NCBI RefSeq assembly: GCF_003946405.1
Contig: NZ_RHOG01000003.1
Span: 1 to 64,000 of the forward strand
DNA length: 64,000 nucleotides
Source: Lacticaseibacillus yichunensis
GTDB taxonomy: Bacteria > Bacillota > Bacilli > Lactobacillales > Lactobacillaceae
Reading direction: 5' to 3'
Every line of letters starts with the position of its first letter. The first letter of the stretch is position 1. Under the pieces are notes generated by a model that was given only the letters and a program-made list of their open reading frames with translations, ran no database searches and was not told the DNA's origin. Shown piece by piece: positions 46,666 to 55,044 of this stretch. A program made the position numbers and the translations under genes.

Positions 46666-47331
46666 ATGAAAAAGAGTATTGTGTCCTTCATTACTGTTGT
46701 TATTTTAGCTTCGGCAATTGCACCCGCAACACCTATTTTTGCAGCGGAGTCTGAGACAGCAACAGCCGCCACATCGCAAAGTGTCGTTCATCCTTCCGAC
46801 ATGAGCTTTTTACCTGGTATCACGCTTTCCGAAAAGACAGCAACTGTTCAACATGCTATCACTGAGCTGGATCCTTACGTTAGAGTCGTCGAGAATCAAT
46901 TTGTATTGGATATTCCTCAGAATCTGGAGGTGGATGCGACAGCCCTTCAAGAAGCTAGAATGCTAATCGTTAAAACCAACCAAGTTATCTCGGACAACAA
47001 AGCCACCATCGATGTTGCTACAAGGACAGCAACATTTACCAGCACAACTCACGATACCGCAAGCCGTCTTAGATATAAGAACGGCCTCAGCAAGGTAACG
47101 GTACACTGGAATTTTGTGCGAATTTATATTTCAAAAAGCGACCTTATAGGCGTTCAAGCCGGCCTTTTAGCTGGGTTAGGGGTTTTAGTGGGAAAGGTGC
47201 CTGATGTGCGAGTAGAATTTGTAGCCGCGGCGCTAATCGGCTTTATCGGGATGCTGACCCCTCCTGGTGGCATTTGGGCGGACTATAATTATTTGCTGGG
47301 ATTTTCGCAGGGTTCCTGGGGTTGGCAATAG
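46666..47331 (+). CDS. Secreted bacteriocin-like protein
   Basis: 221 residues with a clear signal peptide (about 1-27, cut near I-F-A-A). The mature part is Thr/Ala/Val-rich with T-x-T repeats to about 150. A C-terminal hydrophobic, Gly-rich region follows (L-L-A-G-L-G-V-L-V-G-K, then A-A-L-I-G-F-I-G-M-L-T-P-P-G-G-I-W-A-D-Y-N-Y) and the protein ends S-W-G-W-Q. A Gly-rich membrane-active tail ending in Trp is reminiscent of pore-forming peptides. TTGGAGGTC precedes the ATG. The gene is AT-rich against a GC-rich genome, suggesting transfer. Could instead be a cell-surface protein of unknown role. Confidence 0.6.
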   Translation: MKKSIVSFITVVILASAIAPATPIFAAESETATAATSQSVVHPSDMSFLPGITLSEKTATVQHAITELDPYVRVVENQFVLDIPQNLEVDATALQEARMLIVKTNQVISDNKATIDVATRTATFTSTTHDTASRLRYKNGLSKVTVHWNFVRIYISKSDLIGVQAGLLAGLGVLVGKVPDVRVEFVAAALIGFIGMLTPPGGIWADYNYLLGFSQGSWGWQ

Positions 47332-47383
47332 CGCATAACCAGTATCTTGTGTGGGGCGATATTCTGATGTAACTGTCAACGTG

Positions 47384-47428
47384 TGGGTGGCGCTTCGTCT
47401 CTTATTGGATGAGGTGTCGCCCATTTTT
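47384..47428 (+). terminator. Terminator after the secreted protein gene
   Basis: Imperfect stem GGGTGGCGC.../...GTCGCCC followed by six T. Confidence 0.6.
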
Positions 47429-47711
47429 TGTGTTCTGGGATAAGCTGTTACATATTTTTCAATTTTGCGTGTTGTTATCTTTCGTTCAGAATTGTTCATT
47501 TCGGCTATGACTCTTCACGGTATAAGTAATTGACTGTAGACAATCATATTCTGTTCTTAATTGTCGAGATAGCTGGGTCAGTACGGTAGATCAAAGACAG
47601 ACAGTCGGCCTGGCTCTTTGTGGGTGCGGTGCGCCAGCAATCATTCAGTGGACACTATTTACCCAGACATACACATTCGCTATGGACACCTCATACTGTC
47701 GCCCCAAATTT
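47429..47711. other. AT-rich spacer
   Basis: No gene, tRNA or repeat recognised. It probably marks the right edge of the AT-rich island; base composition returns to the genome average after about 47770. Confidence 0.4.
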
Positions 47712-47740
47712 TTGCGTTGCCTGTGTCTGTGCGCTAAGAT
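47712..47740 (+). promoter_or_regulatory. Promoter of the NADH oxidase gene
   Basis: TTGCGT (47712-47717) and TAAGAT (47735-47740) with 17 bp between. Confidence 0.5.
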
Positions 47741-47810
47741 AATGGTAATGTACCCTTTTTATCGACTTGGGTTGCGGCTGAGGCCGCCAGTAAAGTGAGG
47801 ACGACGAATT

Positions 47811-49169
47811 ATGAAGATCGCAGTGATCGGCTGTACCCATGCCGGGACCGCCGCCGTTCAGGAAATTATGCGGACCCATCCAGACGCCGCAGTCGATGTT
47901 TTCGAGCGGCGTGGCGACATCTCGTTTTTATCCTGCGGCATTTATCTTTATCTTGAAGGCGTGGTTGAAGATCCAACGACGCTGTTTTACGCGGACGCAC
48001 CTGGGTTGGCGGCACTTGGCCCAAATGTGCGCCTGTTCATGCGCCATGATGTCCTCAGCATCGATGCGGCGACCCATACGCTTCAGGTGCAAAACATGCA
48101 GACGCAGGCGACTTTTGCGGAAAACTACGACAAGTTGATCTTCTGCACCGGCAGTTACCCCGTTGTGCCGCCGGTTCAGGGGGTCAGCTTGCCGCGGGTG
48201 TTGATGTGCAAAAATTATGACGATGCGATCGCCATCAAGGAAAGCGCAAAGGATGCGGAGACGATCGCAGTGATCGGCGGGGGCTACATTGGCGTGGAGC
48301 TTGCGGAGGCGTACAGCCACACTGGCCACAAGGTGATCTTGATCAATGGTGTCCACGGCTTGCTTAGCCATTACGTCGATGACGAGCTGGCCGGCGTGAT
48401 CGCCGCGGATCTCAGGGCGCATCACGTTGAGGTGGTCCTCGATGAGGTCGCGCTCAAGTTTGACAGCGATGAGACTCACGTTTATGTGCGCACCGATAAA
48501 GGCGAGCATCAGGCGGATCTGGCGGTCGTCTGCACCGGTTTTCAGCCGATGACGGAGCTACTGGACGACCAGGTGAAAATGAATCCGGACCGCTCGATTC
48601 ATGTGAACGACTACATGCAGACCAGCAACTCCGATATTTATGCGGCCGGGGATACCGTGGCCGTCCACTACAATCCAACTGGCCGTGATGCCTACGCGCC
48701 GCTTGCCACAAATGCTGTGCGCCAAGGAAAATTGGCGGGGATCAATGTTTTTGGCAATAAGGTCAAATACATGGGGACCCAGGCGACCAGTGCGCTTCGG
48801 CTGTATGACAAAACCATGGCGTGCACGGGGATGACGCTGAAGCGCGCCCGCAATCACGGCTTTGAGGCGGATACGGTGACGCTGACCGACAATTACCGGC
48901 CGGAGTTCATGCCGACCACCGCGCCGGTGACGATGGCGCTTGTGTGGGACAAGGAAAGCCGCCAGATTCTTGGCGCGCAACTTTATTCTTCCTATGATAT
49001 CGCGCAGTCGGCAAACCTCTTGTCGGTGATGATTCAAAATCGCAACACGATCGATGACCTGGCATATGTCGACATGTTGTTCAATCCGAATTATGATAAA
49101 CCTTGGAACTACCTCAATTTGCTCGGACAAGCGGCGGTCGCGGAAGCGGATCGTCAGAATAAAAGGTGA
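47811..49169 (+). CDS. nox: NADH oxidase (FAD-dependent, Nox/Npr family)
   Basis: 452 residues. FAD motif G-C-T-H-A-G (7-12) with His10, redox Cys42 in F-L-S-C-G-I-Y, a second dinucleotide motif G-G-G-Y-I-G-V-E near 160, and A-A-G-D-T near 280. These are the marks of water-forming NADH oxidases and the close NADH peroxidases; the oxidase is commoner in lactobacilli. It regenerates NAD+ with oxygen in the cytoplasm. The ATG has only a weak GTGAGGA site. The stop overlaps the first GTG of the next frame, so the two genes are co-transcribed. Confidence 0.9.
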   Translation: MKIAVIGCTHAGTAAVQEIMRTHPDAAVDVFERRGDISFLSCGIYLYLEGVVEDPTTLFYADAPGLAALGPNVRLFMRHDVLSIDAATHTLQVQNMQTQATFAENYDKLIFCTGSYPVVPPVQGVSLPRVLMCKNYDDAIAIKESAKDAETIAVIGGGYIGVELAEAYSHTGHKVILINGVHGLLSHYVDDELAGVIAADLRAHHVEVVLDEVALKFDSDETHVYVRTDKGEHQADLAVVCTGFQPMTELLDDQVKMNPDRSIHVNDYMQTSNSDIYAAGDTVAVHYNPTGRDAYAPLATNAVRQGKLAGINVFGNKVKYMGTQATSALRLYDKTMACTGMTLKRARNHGFEADTVTLTDNYRPEFMPTTAPVTMALVWDKESRQILGAQLYSSYDIAQSANLLSVMIQNRNTIDDLAYVDMLFNPNYDKPWNYLNLLGQAAVAEADRQNKR

Positions 49170-49174
49170 CTGTA

Positions 49175-49807
49175 ATGAACGCATGGAACTTGATCGGCCT
49201 CGGCGCATGGGTGCTACTGGCGATCTACTTGATCTTCGTGATCTTCAACATCCGCAACCGCCACATTAAAATGGTGATCACGCGCCAAACAGAATGGCGG
49301 CACCGCAACCATCTCCTTGATACGCTCGAAGTGATCGTGTTACTGGCCGCTATCGTCGGGATGGGCTGGGTCTCATTTTTCCGCCAGGTCGATTATGCAG
49401 ACGAGGCGACGGTTAGCCGCAGTTACAGCTACGCCCCGCTTGTGTTGCAGGTCAACACGAATCGCTCCTACTATGTGACGGCGCGGTCAGGCAATGGCAA
49501 TCACCCGGTCAAGTATTTTTCCTATTGGCGCGAAGGCGCAAAATACGCCATCACAAGCCGCAACGCGACCATCAGCGATGGAACGGATCCGTTAAATGTG
49601 CAGGCGGCGGGCTATCCGTGGTCGCTGAAAAAGCTCAAGAAGCTGGATAAGACTGAGGAAAAAGCCTGGATCGCCACATTCACGGCGACCTACACGCCGA
49701 CCTTCCTCAACGGCCTCGGGATGCACGTGGGCCACGTTGCTCAGCGCTACTCGATCATCCGCATTCCAAACGACACCTTCCTGCGCGTGTTGCCGCGAGG
49801 AGAATAA
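49175..49807 (+). CDS. Membrane-anchored protein, LVIS_2131-like
   Basis: 210 residues with two membrane segments (about 6-25 and 48-67) and a ~140-residue domain, probably extracytoplasmic, rich in Tyr and Ser (Y-S-Y-A-P-L-V-L-Q-V-N-T-N-R-S-Y-Y). It resembles a lactobacillus-specific family I know as LVIS_2131; the function is unknown. AAAGGTG precedes the ATG at 49175, five bases after the nox stop. A truncated stem-loop repeat begins in its stop codon. Confidence 0.65.
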   Translation: MNAWNLIGLGAWVLLAIYLIFVIFNIRNRHIKMVITRQTEWRHRNHLLDTLEVIVLLAAIVGMGWVSFFRQVDYADEATVSRSYSYAPLVLQVNTNRSYYVTARSGNGNHPVKYFSYWREGAKYAITSRNATISDGTDPLNVQAAGYPWSLKKLKKLDKTEEKAWIATFTATYTPTFLNGLGMHVGHVAQRYSIIRIPNDTFLRVLPRGE

Positions 49808-49842
49808 GGGTGCGAAGCGGGGCGGTTAGGTCTGAGCCCTTT
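49804..49842 (+). repeat. Nested stem-loop repeat, locus G (short left fragment)
   Basis: AAGGGTGCGAAGCGGGGCGG and AGGTCTGAG match the left end of the family, then the unit stops. It starts within the stop codon of the upstream gene. Confidence 0.65.
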
Positions 49843-49886
49843 TGACGCTTACCGCAATTTCCAAGACAAACCACACAGACTCAAAA

Positions 49887-49922
49887 CGGCCCCTCTCATG
49901 TCGAGAAGGGCCGTTTGTTTTA
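49887..49922. terminator. Bidirectional terminator between convergent genes
   Basis: AAACGGCCC/GGGCCGTTT arms with T-rich flanks on both strands. Confidence 0.85.
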
Positions 49923-50126
49923 CTTGCCGTTTGGTTTGTGTTCCATGTAATCGCGAAGGCTGGCCACAATGGTCGGGTCCGGCGCTTCTCGCATGGCCTT
50001 GATGTTGTGAATGTGCTCCACTGAGACATGGCTGTTCAGCGCCATTTCCGCATCCGTCAGGTCGTTTTTGCGTTGAAAGTCGATGATCTCACGCGCGAAC
50101 TCGCTTAGTTGGTCTTTTTCAGTCAA
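49920..50126 (-). CDS. Small putative DNA-binding protein (LBP_cg2779-like)
   Basis: 68 residues with a helical pattern that could form a helix-turn-helix (L-T-D-A-E-M-A-L-N-S-H-V-S-V-E-H-I-H-N-I). It resembles a small lactobacillus family annotated LBP_cg2779. GGAGGGAT precedes the ATG. Target and function unknown. Confidence 0.65.
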   Translation of the reverse strand: MTEKDQLSEFAREIIDFQRKNDLTDAEMALNSHVSVEHIHNIKAMREAPDPTIVASLRDYMEHKPNGK

Positions 50127-50202
50127 GATCTATCCCTCCTCGATAAGCTACTCTCTTAGTATACCGAATTTTGGCGCAAGCGCGCACTTAAAGTCTCACG
50201 AC

Positions 50203-50231
50203 TTGCAAAATCGAACGTGCGTTTGTATAAT
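50203..50231 (+). promoter_or_regulatory. Promoter of a small hypothetical gene
   Basis: TTGCAA (50203-50208), 17 bp, TATAAT (50226-50231); near consensus. Confidence 0.7.
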
Positions 50232-50276
50232 CAAGGTATGAGAGACGTGGGTCATGACGAAAGGACTGTGATCTGC

Positions 50277-50576
50277 ATGGACCGATTTGCCTACCTGAAA
50301 GACTTGGCCGCCGCCCAGACCACCCCGCTCCAAGTACGGGTCTGGGAAAATAAAAATGTGATCATCCATCGCAATCTGCAAAATAAACGCGGACTGATCA
50401 CCGAGGTGTGGGACGCCTGGCTTCATCAAGCGCTCCGTCCTTTCGGTGGCTTTGAGACGGTCATCGAGATCGACCGGCTCGATGCGCAAGCGGATATCCG
50501 CTTTTTCTCGGAGAATGATCTGGCTGCGGCCATTCACTATCTATTACATGTTGACGAAACGTTGGCGGTCAGTTGA
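50277..50576 (+). CDS. Conserved hypothetical protein
   Basis: 99 residues, soluble, mixed alpha/beta character (P-L-Q-V-R-V-W-E-N-K-N-V-I-I-H), no recognised domain. The ATG at 50277 has AAAGGA about 12 bases upstream; a GTG nine bases earlier is too close to it. A strong promoter lies 46 bp upstream. Confidence 0.6.
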   Translation: MDRFAYLKDLAAAQTTPLQVRVWENKNVIIHRNLQNKRGLITEVWDAWLHQALRPFGGFETVIEIDRLDAQADIRFFSENDLAAAIHYLLHVDETLAVS

Positions 50577-50717
50577 TCGCCCTAACCCAATCAGTGAGGC
50601 GGCTTGCCACGAGGCGGCCGCTTTTTGTTTTTCTGCGGAAAAGTAAGCGAAAATCCTTTAACTTCTTTTTAGTAAGTGATATGGTTAAGACAATCATTGT
50701 TGTAGGAGGCAATCATC

Positions 50718-51833
50718 ATGACAATTGTGAATGGGTATGAACAAAGCGATAACGAAAACAAACTTGATATCTTGAACCTGCCAAGTCTTGAGGCAGAGGC
50801 GAAGAAGATCATTCCGGCAGGCGGCTTCGGCTATATTGTCGGCGGATCTGAAGATGAATGGACGTTGGCGGAAAACACCAAGGCGTTCAGTCACGCGCAG
50901 ATCGTCCCGAAAGTCCTGTCAAATATCGAGCAGCCTGATCTGTCCACCAGCATTTTTGGTATCTCCCTCAAGACGCCAGTGATGATGGCCCCAACCGCCG
51001 CCCAAGGTCTCGCCCACAGCCAAGGTGAAAAAGACACCGCGCGTGGCGTGGCGGCAGTCGGCGGCTTGATGGCGCAGAGTACTTACAGCTCGACTTCGAT
51101 CGCAGACACCGCAGCCGCGGGCGAAGGCGCGCCACAGTTTTTCCAGCTGTACATGAGCAAGGACTGGACGTTTAATGAGAGCCTGCTGGACGAAGCGAAA
51201 AAAGCCGGCGCGAAAGCCATTCTTTTGACATCCGATGCGACCGTTGACGGCTATCGTGAAGAGGATATCGTTAACAACTTCCAGTTCCCGATTCCGATGG
51301 CCAACCTCACCAAGTTTTCCGAAGGCGATGGCAAAGGCAAGGGCATTGGCGAGATCTACGCATCCGCGGCACAGAAGATCAGCGAGGATGATGTTCGGCG
51401 GATCGCAGCATACACGGATCTGCCCGTGATCGTCAAAGGGGTGCAGTCGCCTGAAGATGCGCTACGGGCGATCGGCGCCGGTGCGGCTGGTATCTATGTT
51501 TCCAATCACGGCGGGCGTCAGCTCAACGGTGGCCCGGCCTCGTTTGATGTTTTGCCAGCGATCGCCAAGGCGGTCAACCATCAAGTACCGATCATCTTCG
51601 ACTCTGGCGTGCGTCGCGGCTCCCATGTCTTCAAGGCGTTGGCGGCAGGCGCTGACCTGGTCGCGATCGGCCGGCCAGCAATCTACGGCCTGGCCCTCGG
51701 CGGTGCGCTTGGCGTGCAAAGCGTCTTCGAGCAGCTTGACCACGAACTGACGATCACGATGCAGCTTGCCGGCACCAAGACGATCGAAGACGTGAAGCGC
51801 GCGCCACTGACCCATTTCAATTACGCGGATTAA
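50718..51833 (+). CDS. L-lactate oxidase (FMN-dependent alpha-hydroxy acid oxidase)
   Basis: 371 residues forming the FMN TIM-barrel of the family. Active-site residues are visible: Y39 (G-F-G-Y), Y145-type residue in F-Q-L-Y, and H264 in S-N-H-G-G-R-Q with the following Arg. The enzyme oxidises L-lactate to pyruvate with oxygen and makes hydrogen peroxide. GTAGGAGG precedes the ATG. It is a single-gene unit and its stop codon is followed at once by a stem-loop repeat instead of a usual terminator. Confidence 0.9.
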   Translation: MTIVNGYEQSDNENKLDILNLPSLEAEAKKIIPAGGFGYIVGGSEDEWTLAENTKAFSHAQIVPKVLSNIEQPDLSTSIFGISLKTPVMMAPTAAQGLAHSQGEKDTARGVAAVGGLMAQSTYSSTSIADTAAAGEGAPQFFQLYMSKDWTFNESLLDEAKKAGAKAILLTSDATVDGYREEDIVNNFQFPIPMANLTKFSEGDGKGKGIGEIYASAAQKISEDDVRRIAAYTDLPVIVKGVQSPEDALRAIGAGAAGIYVSNHGGRQLNGGPASFDVLPAIAKAVNHQVPIIFDSGVRRGSHVFKALAAGADLVAIGRPAIYGLALGGALGVQSVFEQLDHELTITMQLAGTKTIEDVKRAPLTHFNYAD

Positions 51834-51834
51834 T

Positions 51835-52012
51835 AAAAGGGTGTGGAAGCCCGCGGGTATGGTCGGGCGGGTAGCTTGGCTCGGGTGCTGCGGCGGGCTT
51901 AGCCGCGAGTACACGAGTCAGCTAGACGATCCGACCATGCGGGCTGTAACCCAACTGGAAAAGGGTGTGGCGATGCGCGGCTATGGTCGAGCAGGTAGGC
52001 TAGCCTGTTGCT
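51835..52012 (+). repeat. Nested stem-loop repeat, locus H (one full and one partial unit)
   Basis: The full unit (51835-51958) has the linker AAAAGGGTGTGG, arms ATGGTCGG/CCGACCAT, GTCAGCTAGAC-type arm and inner GCGGC/GCCGC. A second unit begins at 51959 with ATGGTCGAG and a TAGGCTAGCCT core, then ends. It starts one base after the lactate oxidase stop codon. Confidence 0.85.
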
Positions 52013-52124
52013 TACTGCCTGCTACGGCGTTTGCGTCCCCGCCTCCGATTTTTCCGGCCATCAGTTCTGAAAGCTTTTACACCCATGCCTGACAAGGTAT
52101 ACTTGAAGCAAAGGGGTGAGCGCA

Positions 52125-52586
52125 ATGAAAGTCTTGATTCTATACGCATCGATCACAGGGAACGCCAAGGGGATGGCCCGGCTACTCGAACAATTTTTCA
52201 AACACGCAGGCGCTGAAGTCGACGTTGGCACCATGCAACAGACCGCCGCGGAAAAATTGAAAGCATACGACGGCATCATCATCTCGACGTATACCTGGTC
52301 TGGCGGCACGATTCCCGAGGAGTCTGAGGATTTCTTCGCGGATCTGGCCCAAACGGATTATAGTCAAAAACCTCTGGTGTTCGGGATCGCGGGCACCGGT
52401 GACCTGTTTTACGGCAAGGATTACAACACCGCACCGGATCTGTTTTCCGGCGCGTTGCGCGGTAGCGGGGCGATTCGCGGGGCAAAGACGATCAAGATCG
52501 AGCAAGGCGTAGACGAAGAAGACGTGCCATTGTTTGCAACACTCACCAAGGACGTTGTGGCCAAGATCAAAGAGGTCACAGCGTAG
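52125..52586 (+). CDS. Flavodoxin
   Basis: 153 residues, FMN electron carrier. The phosphate-binding loop is Y-A-S-I-T-G-N-A near the N-terminus; S-T-Y-T-W-S-G-G and F-G-I-A-G-T-G-D are the other cofactor loops. The ATG at 52125 has AAAGGGGTGA upstream; a GTG nine bases before it overlaps that site. It leads a short run of genes of the same strand to 53495. Confidence 0.9.
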   Translation: MKVLILYASITGNAKGMARLLEQFFKHAGAEVDVGTMQQTAAEKLKAYDGIIISTYTWSGGTIPEESEDFFADLAQTDYSQKPLVFGIAGTGDLFYGKDYNTAPDLFSGALRGSGAIRGAKTIKIEQGVDEEDVPLFATLTKDVVAKIKEVTA

Positions 52587-52625
52587 CTCAGTTGCGCAAG
52601 TCAATTTGAAAGGCAGGGACAAGAC

Positions 52626-52862
52626 ATGGATGAGATCGTATTTTTCAATCCGGGTGACGCGGTTGCCCGTGACCATGATTTTCAAGCCGCCCGCCGCAGC
52701 GCCGAGGTCTTCAAGGTCGATCACCCGACCGACCAAGGCCTGGTCGTTGGCAAGGATGATAGCGGCGAGTTCGCCGTCTTTTATGAGGCGGCAGGAATGT
52801 TGAACGCAAATGACTACGGCGACGTGCCCGCAAGTAAATACACGATTCTGGCACATTTATGA
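52626..52862 (+). CDS. Small hypothetical protein
   Basis: 78 residues, acidic, soluble, no recognised family. AAGGCAGGGA lies before the ATG. It overlaps the next gene by four bases (ATGA), so translation is coupled. Confidence 0.6.
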   Translation: MDEIVFFNPGDAVARDHDFQAARRSAEVFKVDHPTDQGLVVGKDDSGEFAVFYEAAGMLNANDYGDVPASKYTILAHL

Positions 52863-53044
52863 GCAGCGCAAAACGGCGTTGGCTCACGGTGGGACTCGTG
52901 GCTGTGCTGGCAGGGCTGGTGGCACTGATCGCCTGGCTATTGGCTGAGCCGCTACCAAACCCGTTTGCTGTCGGTTTTGCCGGGTTATCCGGCGGGGCGC
53001 TGATCGCCATTTTGATTGCACTCTGGTGGCCATCACATTCCTAA
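52859..53044 (+). CDS. Small membrane protein
   Basis: 61 residues, two membrane segments (about 9-27 and 37-55). The ATG overlaps the previous stop codon. Function unknown. Confidence 0.6.
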   Translation: MSSAKRRWLTVGLVAVLAGLVALIAWLLAEPLPNPFAVGFAGLSGGALIAILIALWWPSHS

Positions 53045-53090
53045 AAAACTGTCGAGACACATCTGATTTTGATGAAGGGATCTGAGTGAT

Positions 53091-53495
53091 ATGGCAACAT
53101 TGACACAAGAGATGAAAGACATGATCGGTGCTCAGCTCAACTTTTTGGCGACAGCCGATGAAGATGGCAACCCGCAAGTTGGCCCTAAAGGCACATTGCG
53201 CGTGTTCTCCGATCATCAATTGATCTATAACGAGGAGACCGGCCGCCATGCTTGGCACAATCTGCAGGCCTCTGGCAAAGTCGCCGTTGCGACAGTCGAT
53301 CGGCCGGCGCTGAAGGGCTTCCGCTTCGAAGGCACGGTCGAGATTCATAAGGATGGCAAGATCTTCGACGACGCTCAGGCGTTTGCGCAGGCCCGTCATC
53401 TGCCAGCAGCAATCGCGGCCGTTGTGATCGATGTGCATCGCATCATCAAGCTCGATGCTGGCCCGAATGCCGGGACAGTTATCGCAGAAGATTAA
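53091..53495 (+). CDS. Pyridoxamine 5'-phosphate oxidase-like FMN-binding protein
   Basis: 134 residues with the split-barrel pattern of small FMN-binding proteins: F-L-A-T-A-D-E-D-G-N-P-Q-V-G-P-K-G at 18-34, then H-A-W-H-N-L and the R-P-x-L-K-G-F-R-F-E-G strand. Members are usually reductases or oxidases of small substrates, or FMN carriers; too short for true PdxH. It ends with a strong terminator. Confidence 0.8.
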   Translation: MATLTQEMKDMIGAQLNFLATADEDGNPQVGPKGTLRVFSDHQLIYNEETGRHAWHNLQASGKVAVATVDRPALKGFRFEGTVEIHKDGKIFDDAQAFAQARHLPAAIAAVVIDVHRIIKLDAGPNAGTVIAED

Positions 53496-53504
53496 GCAAA
53501 TCAA

Positions 53505-53552
53505 TAAAGCCTGTCTGCATGCTGGTCAATGTCAGCATTGCAGACAGGCTTT
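53505..53552 (+). terminator. Terminator after the FMN-binding protein gene
   Basis: Perfect AAAGCCTGTCTGCA/TGCAGACAGGCTTT arms with inner GCTG/CAGC and T run. Confidence 0.93.
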
Positions 53553-53571
53553 TTCGTGCGCGCGAGACGGG

Positions 53572-54243
53572 CTATGCCGTTGGTTGGCCGACCCGTTCTT
53601 CGTGGCTCTTGATGATCATTTCGGTGATTGCCTTGGCGATGTTTTCGTTTCGCAAAATTGGGCCGTGGGCGTAGCTACCGATCGTATTTTTGTAGCGCAT
53701 GCCTTCGACGCCGTCTTCGGGGTTGTTGCCATAACCCTCGACCATTTTGCCCAGGGGCTGCAATTTTTCCTTGTCGTCAAAATAGGTGCGGCCGCTGTGA
53801 TTTTCAAACGCGCGGACCAGGCCGAACTCCGTCTGAAATTCGGTGTCGCCGATCATGCGGCTGTCCGCCTTGAAGATCGTGTGTAGCGGCAGGATGCCGA
53901 GGCCTTTGATGACGGTCCCATCGGAAGTCTCGTAATAGTCGCCCAACAGTTGGTAGCCCCCACAGATCGCCAGCATCGGTTTACCGGCGTCGATGAATTT
54001 CGCCAACTCATTTTTATGCCGAAACAGGTCTTTGGCGACCACGGTCTGCTCATAATCCTGGCCGCCGCCGAAAAACACAAAGTCGTAGTCGCTGGCGTTG
54101 AACTCGTGATCCAGTGAGACGTCATCGACTTGCACGTCATAGCCGGCCTGATTTAGCCAGTAGCGCAAGATCTTCACGTCACCGCTGTCGCCATAAGTGT
54201 TCATCAAGTCCTCATAGAGATAGGCGATTCGAATCGTTGCCAT
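53572..54243 (-). CDS. gatD: Lipid II isoglutaminyl synthase glutaminase subunit
   Basis: 223 residues, CobB/CobQ-type glutamine amidotransferase. The catalytic Cys is C94 in L-A-I-C-G-G-Y-Q and the His is H193 in S-Y-A-H-G-P. GatD releases ammonia that MurT uses to amidate the D-Glu of lipid II. In most Gram-positive genomes gatD follows murT directly. Here the gene upstream on the same strand is missing (the neighbour is a divergent acetyltransferase), so murT must be elsewhere or this is a paralogue. GGAGCGA precedes the ATG. Confidence 0.88.
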   Translation of the reverse strand: MATIRIAYLYEDLMNTYGDSGDVKILRYWLNQAGYDVQVDDVSLDHEFNASDYDFVFFGGGQDYEQTVVAKDLFRHKNELAKFIDAGKPMLAICGGYQLLGDYYETSDGTVIKGLGILPLHTIFKADSRMIGDTEFQTEFGLVRAFENHSGRTYFDDKEKLQPLGKMVEGYGNNPEDGVEGMRYKNTIGSYAHGPILRNENIAKAITEMIIKSHEERVGQPTA

Positions 54244-54397
54244 CTGCGTCGCTCCCTTTTAGGTTTGACGCAATGATACCACAGGAAGGCGAACGGGTCG
54301 ACGCCGGCGCCTTCGCTTTAATGAAATTACAACCCGCGTGTTTTTCCCGGCAGCCTGTTTTATACTGAAGCCAGACGAGACAATGGAGGGATGCGTC

Positions 54398-54817
54398 GTG
54401 CTTGACCTGACACCGACCACACATTTTGACCTGCCGCTGACCAAAACAGAGCTGCGATGGGTCTGCACCGCGGAAAAATTCAATGAACGTCTGATGCAGC
54501 CGGGCGTGGTTGGCCTCAATGTGCAGCGCGATGGCGAGTTGGTGGGGTTTGCGCTGCTGGCGCCTTGGCAGGAGACGCTTTTTCTCTGGGAGCTGGTGAT
54601 TCGGCACGATCGGCAAGGCCAAGGCCTGGGCGGCGAGGTGCTCGAAGCGCTGAAGGCGTATGGGCGCACGCTGCCTGGGGCGAAGGTGATGACGGTCACT
54701 TACACACGCGGCAATCAGCGCGCCGAGGTGCTGTATCGGCATCACGGCTTCACCCAGACGGATGTGGTCGACACGCCGACCGTTCATGAGGTCAATATGC
54801 GTTGCGCTTTGGGGTGA
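54398..54817 (+). CDS. GNAT family N-acetyltransferase
   Basis: 139 residues. The acetyl-CoA site is R-H-D-R-Q-G-Q-G-L-G-G-E near 70, followed by A-E-V-L-Y-R-H-H-G-F at about 112. The GTG at 54398 is chosen because GGAGGG lies seven bases upstream; the in-frame ATG earlier contains that site. Substrate unknown. Confidence 0.82.
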   Translation: MLDLTPTTHFDLPLTKTELRWVCTAEKFNERLMQPGVVGLNVQRDGELVGFALLAPWQETLFLWELVIRHDRQGQGLGGEVLEALKAYGRTLPGAKVMTVTYTRGNQRAEVLYRHHGFTQTDVVDTPTVHEVNMRCALG

Positions 54818-54886
54818 AAACAGGGTCCGCGGGCAATGCGCTTCGTGAGCAGGCTGACCAGCCTGGTGATCCTTGCCCACTTTCTT

Positions 54887-54915
54887 GACGCCACCGAGTT
54901 TCATCAGTAGTATAA
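54887..54915 (+). promoter_or_regulatory. Promoter of the LysE exporter gene
   Basis: TTGACG, 17 bp, TAGTAT; it would make a leader of about 125 nt before the exporter gene. Confidence 0.45.
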
Positions 54916-54968
54916 GACTATTGACTAAAGGCTATTTTCCCATCGATCATCGGGTCGGCGGGTCAGGC

Positions 54969-55029
54969 ATTCGCATGCGCGCAGATACGGGGGTCTCCCA
55001 TAAGCGCATGGCGGATGCTATTTTTTTGA
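54969..55029 (+). terminator. Leader terminator (possible attenuator) before the LysE gene
   Basis: GCATTCGCATGCGC and GCGCATGGCGGATGC form a long imperfect hairpin with an inner GGG/CCC pair, directly followed by seven T. It lies between the promoter and the ribosome site of the exporter gene, so it looks like a premature terminator controlled by a ligand or a leader event. Confidence 0.6.
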
Positions 55030-55044
55030 AATTAGGGAGGACAC

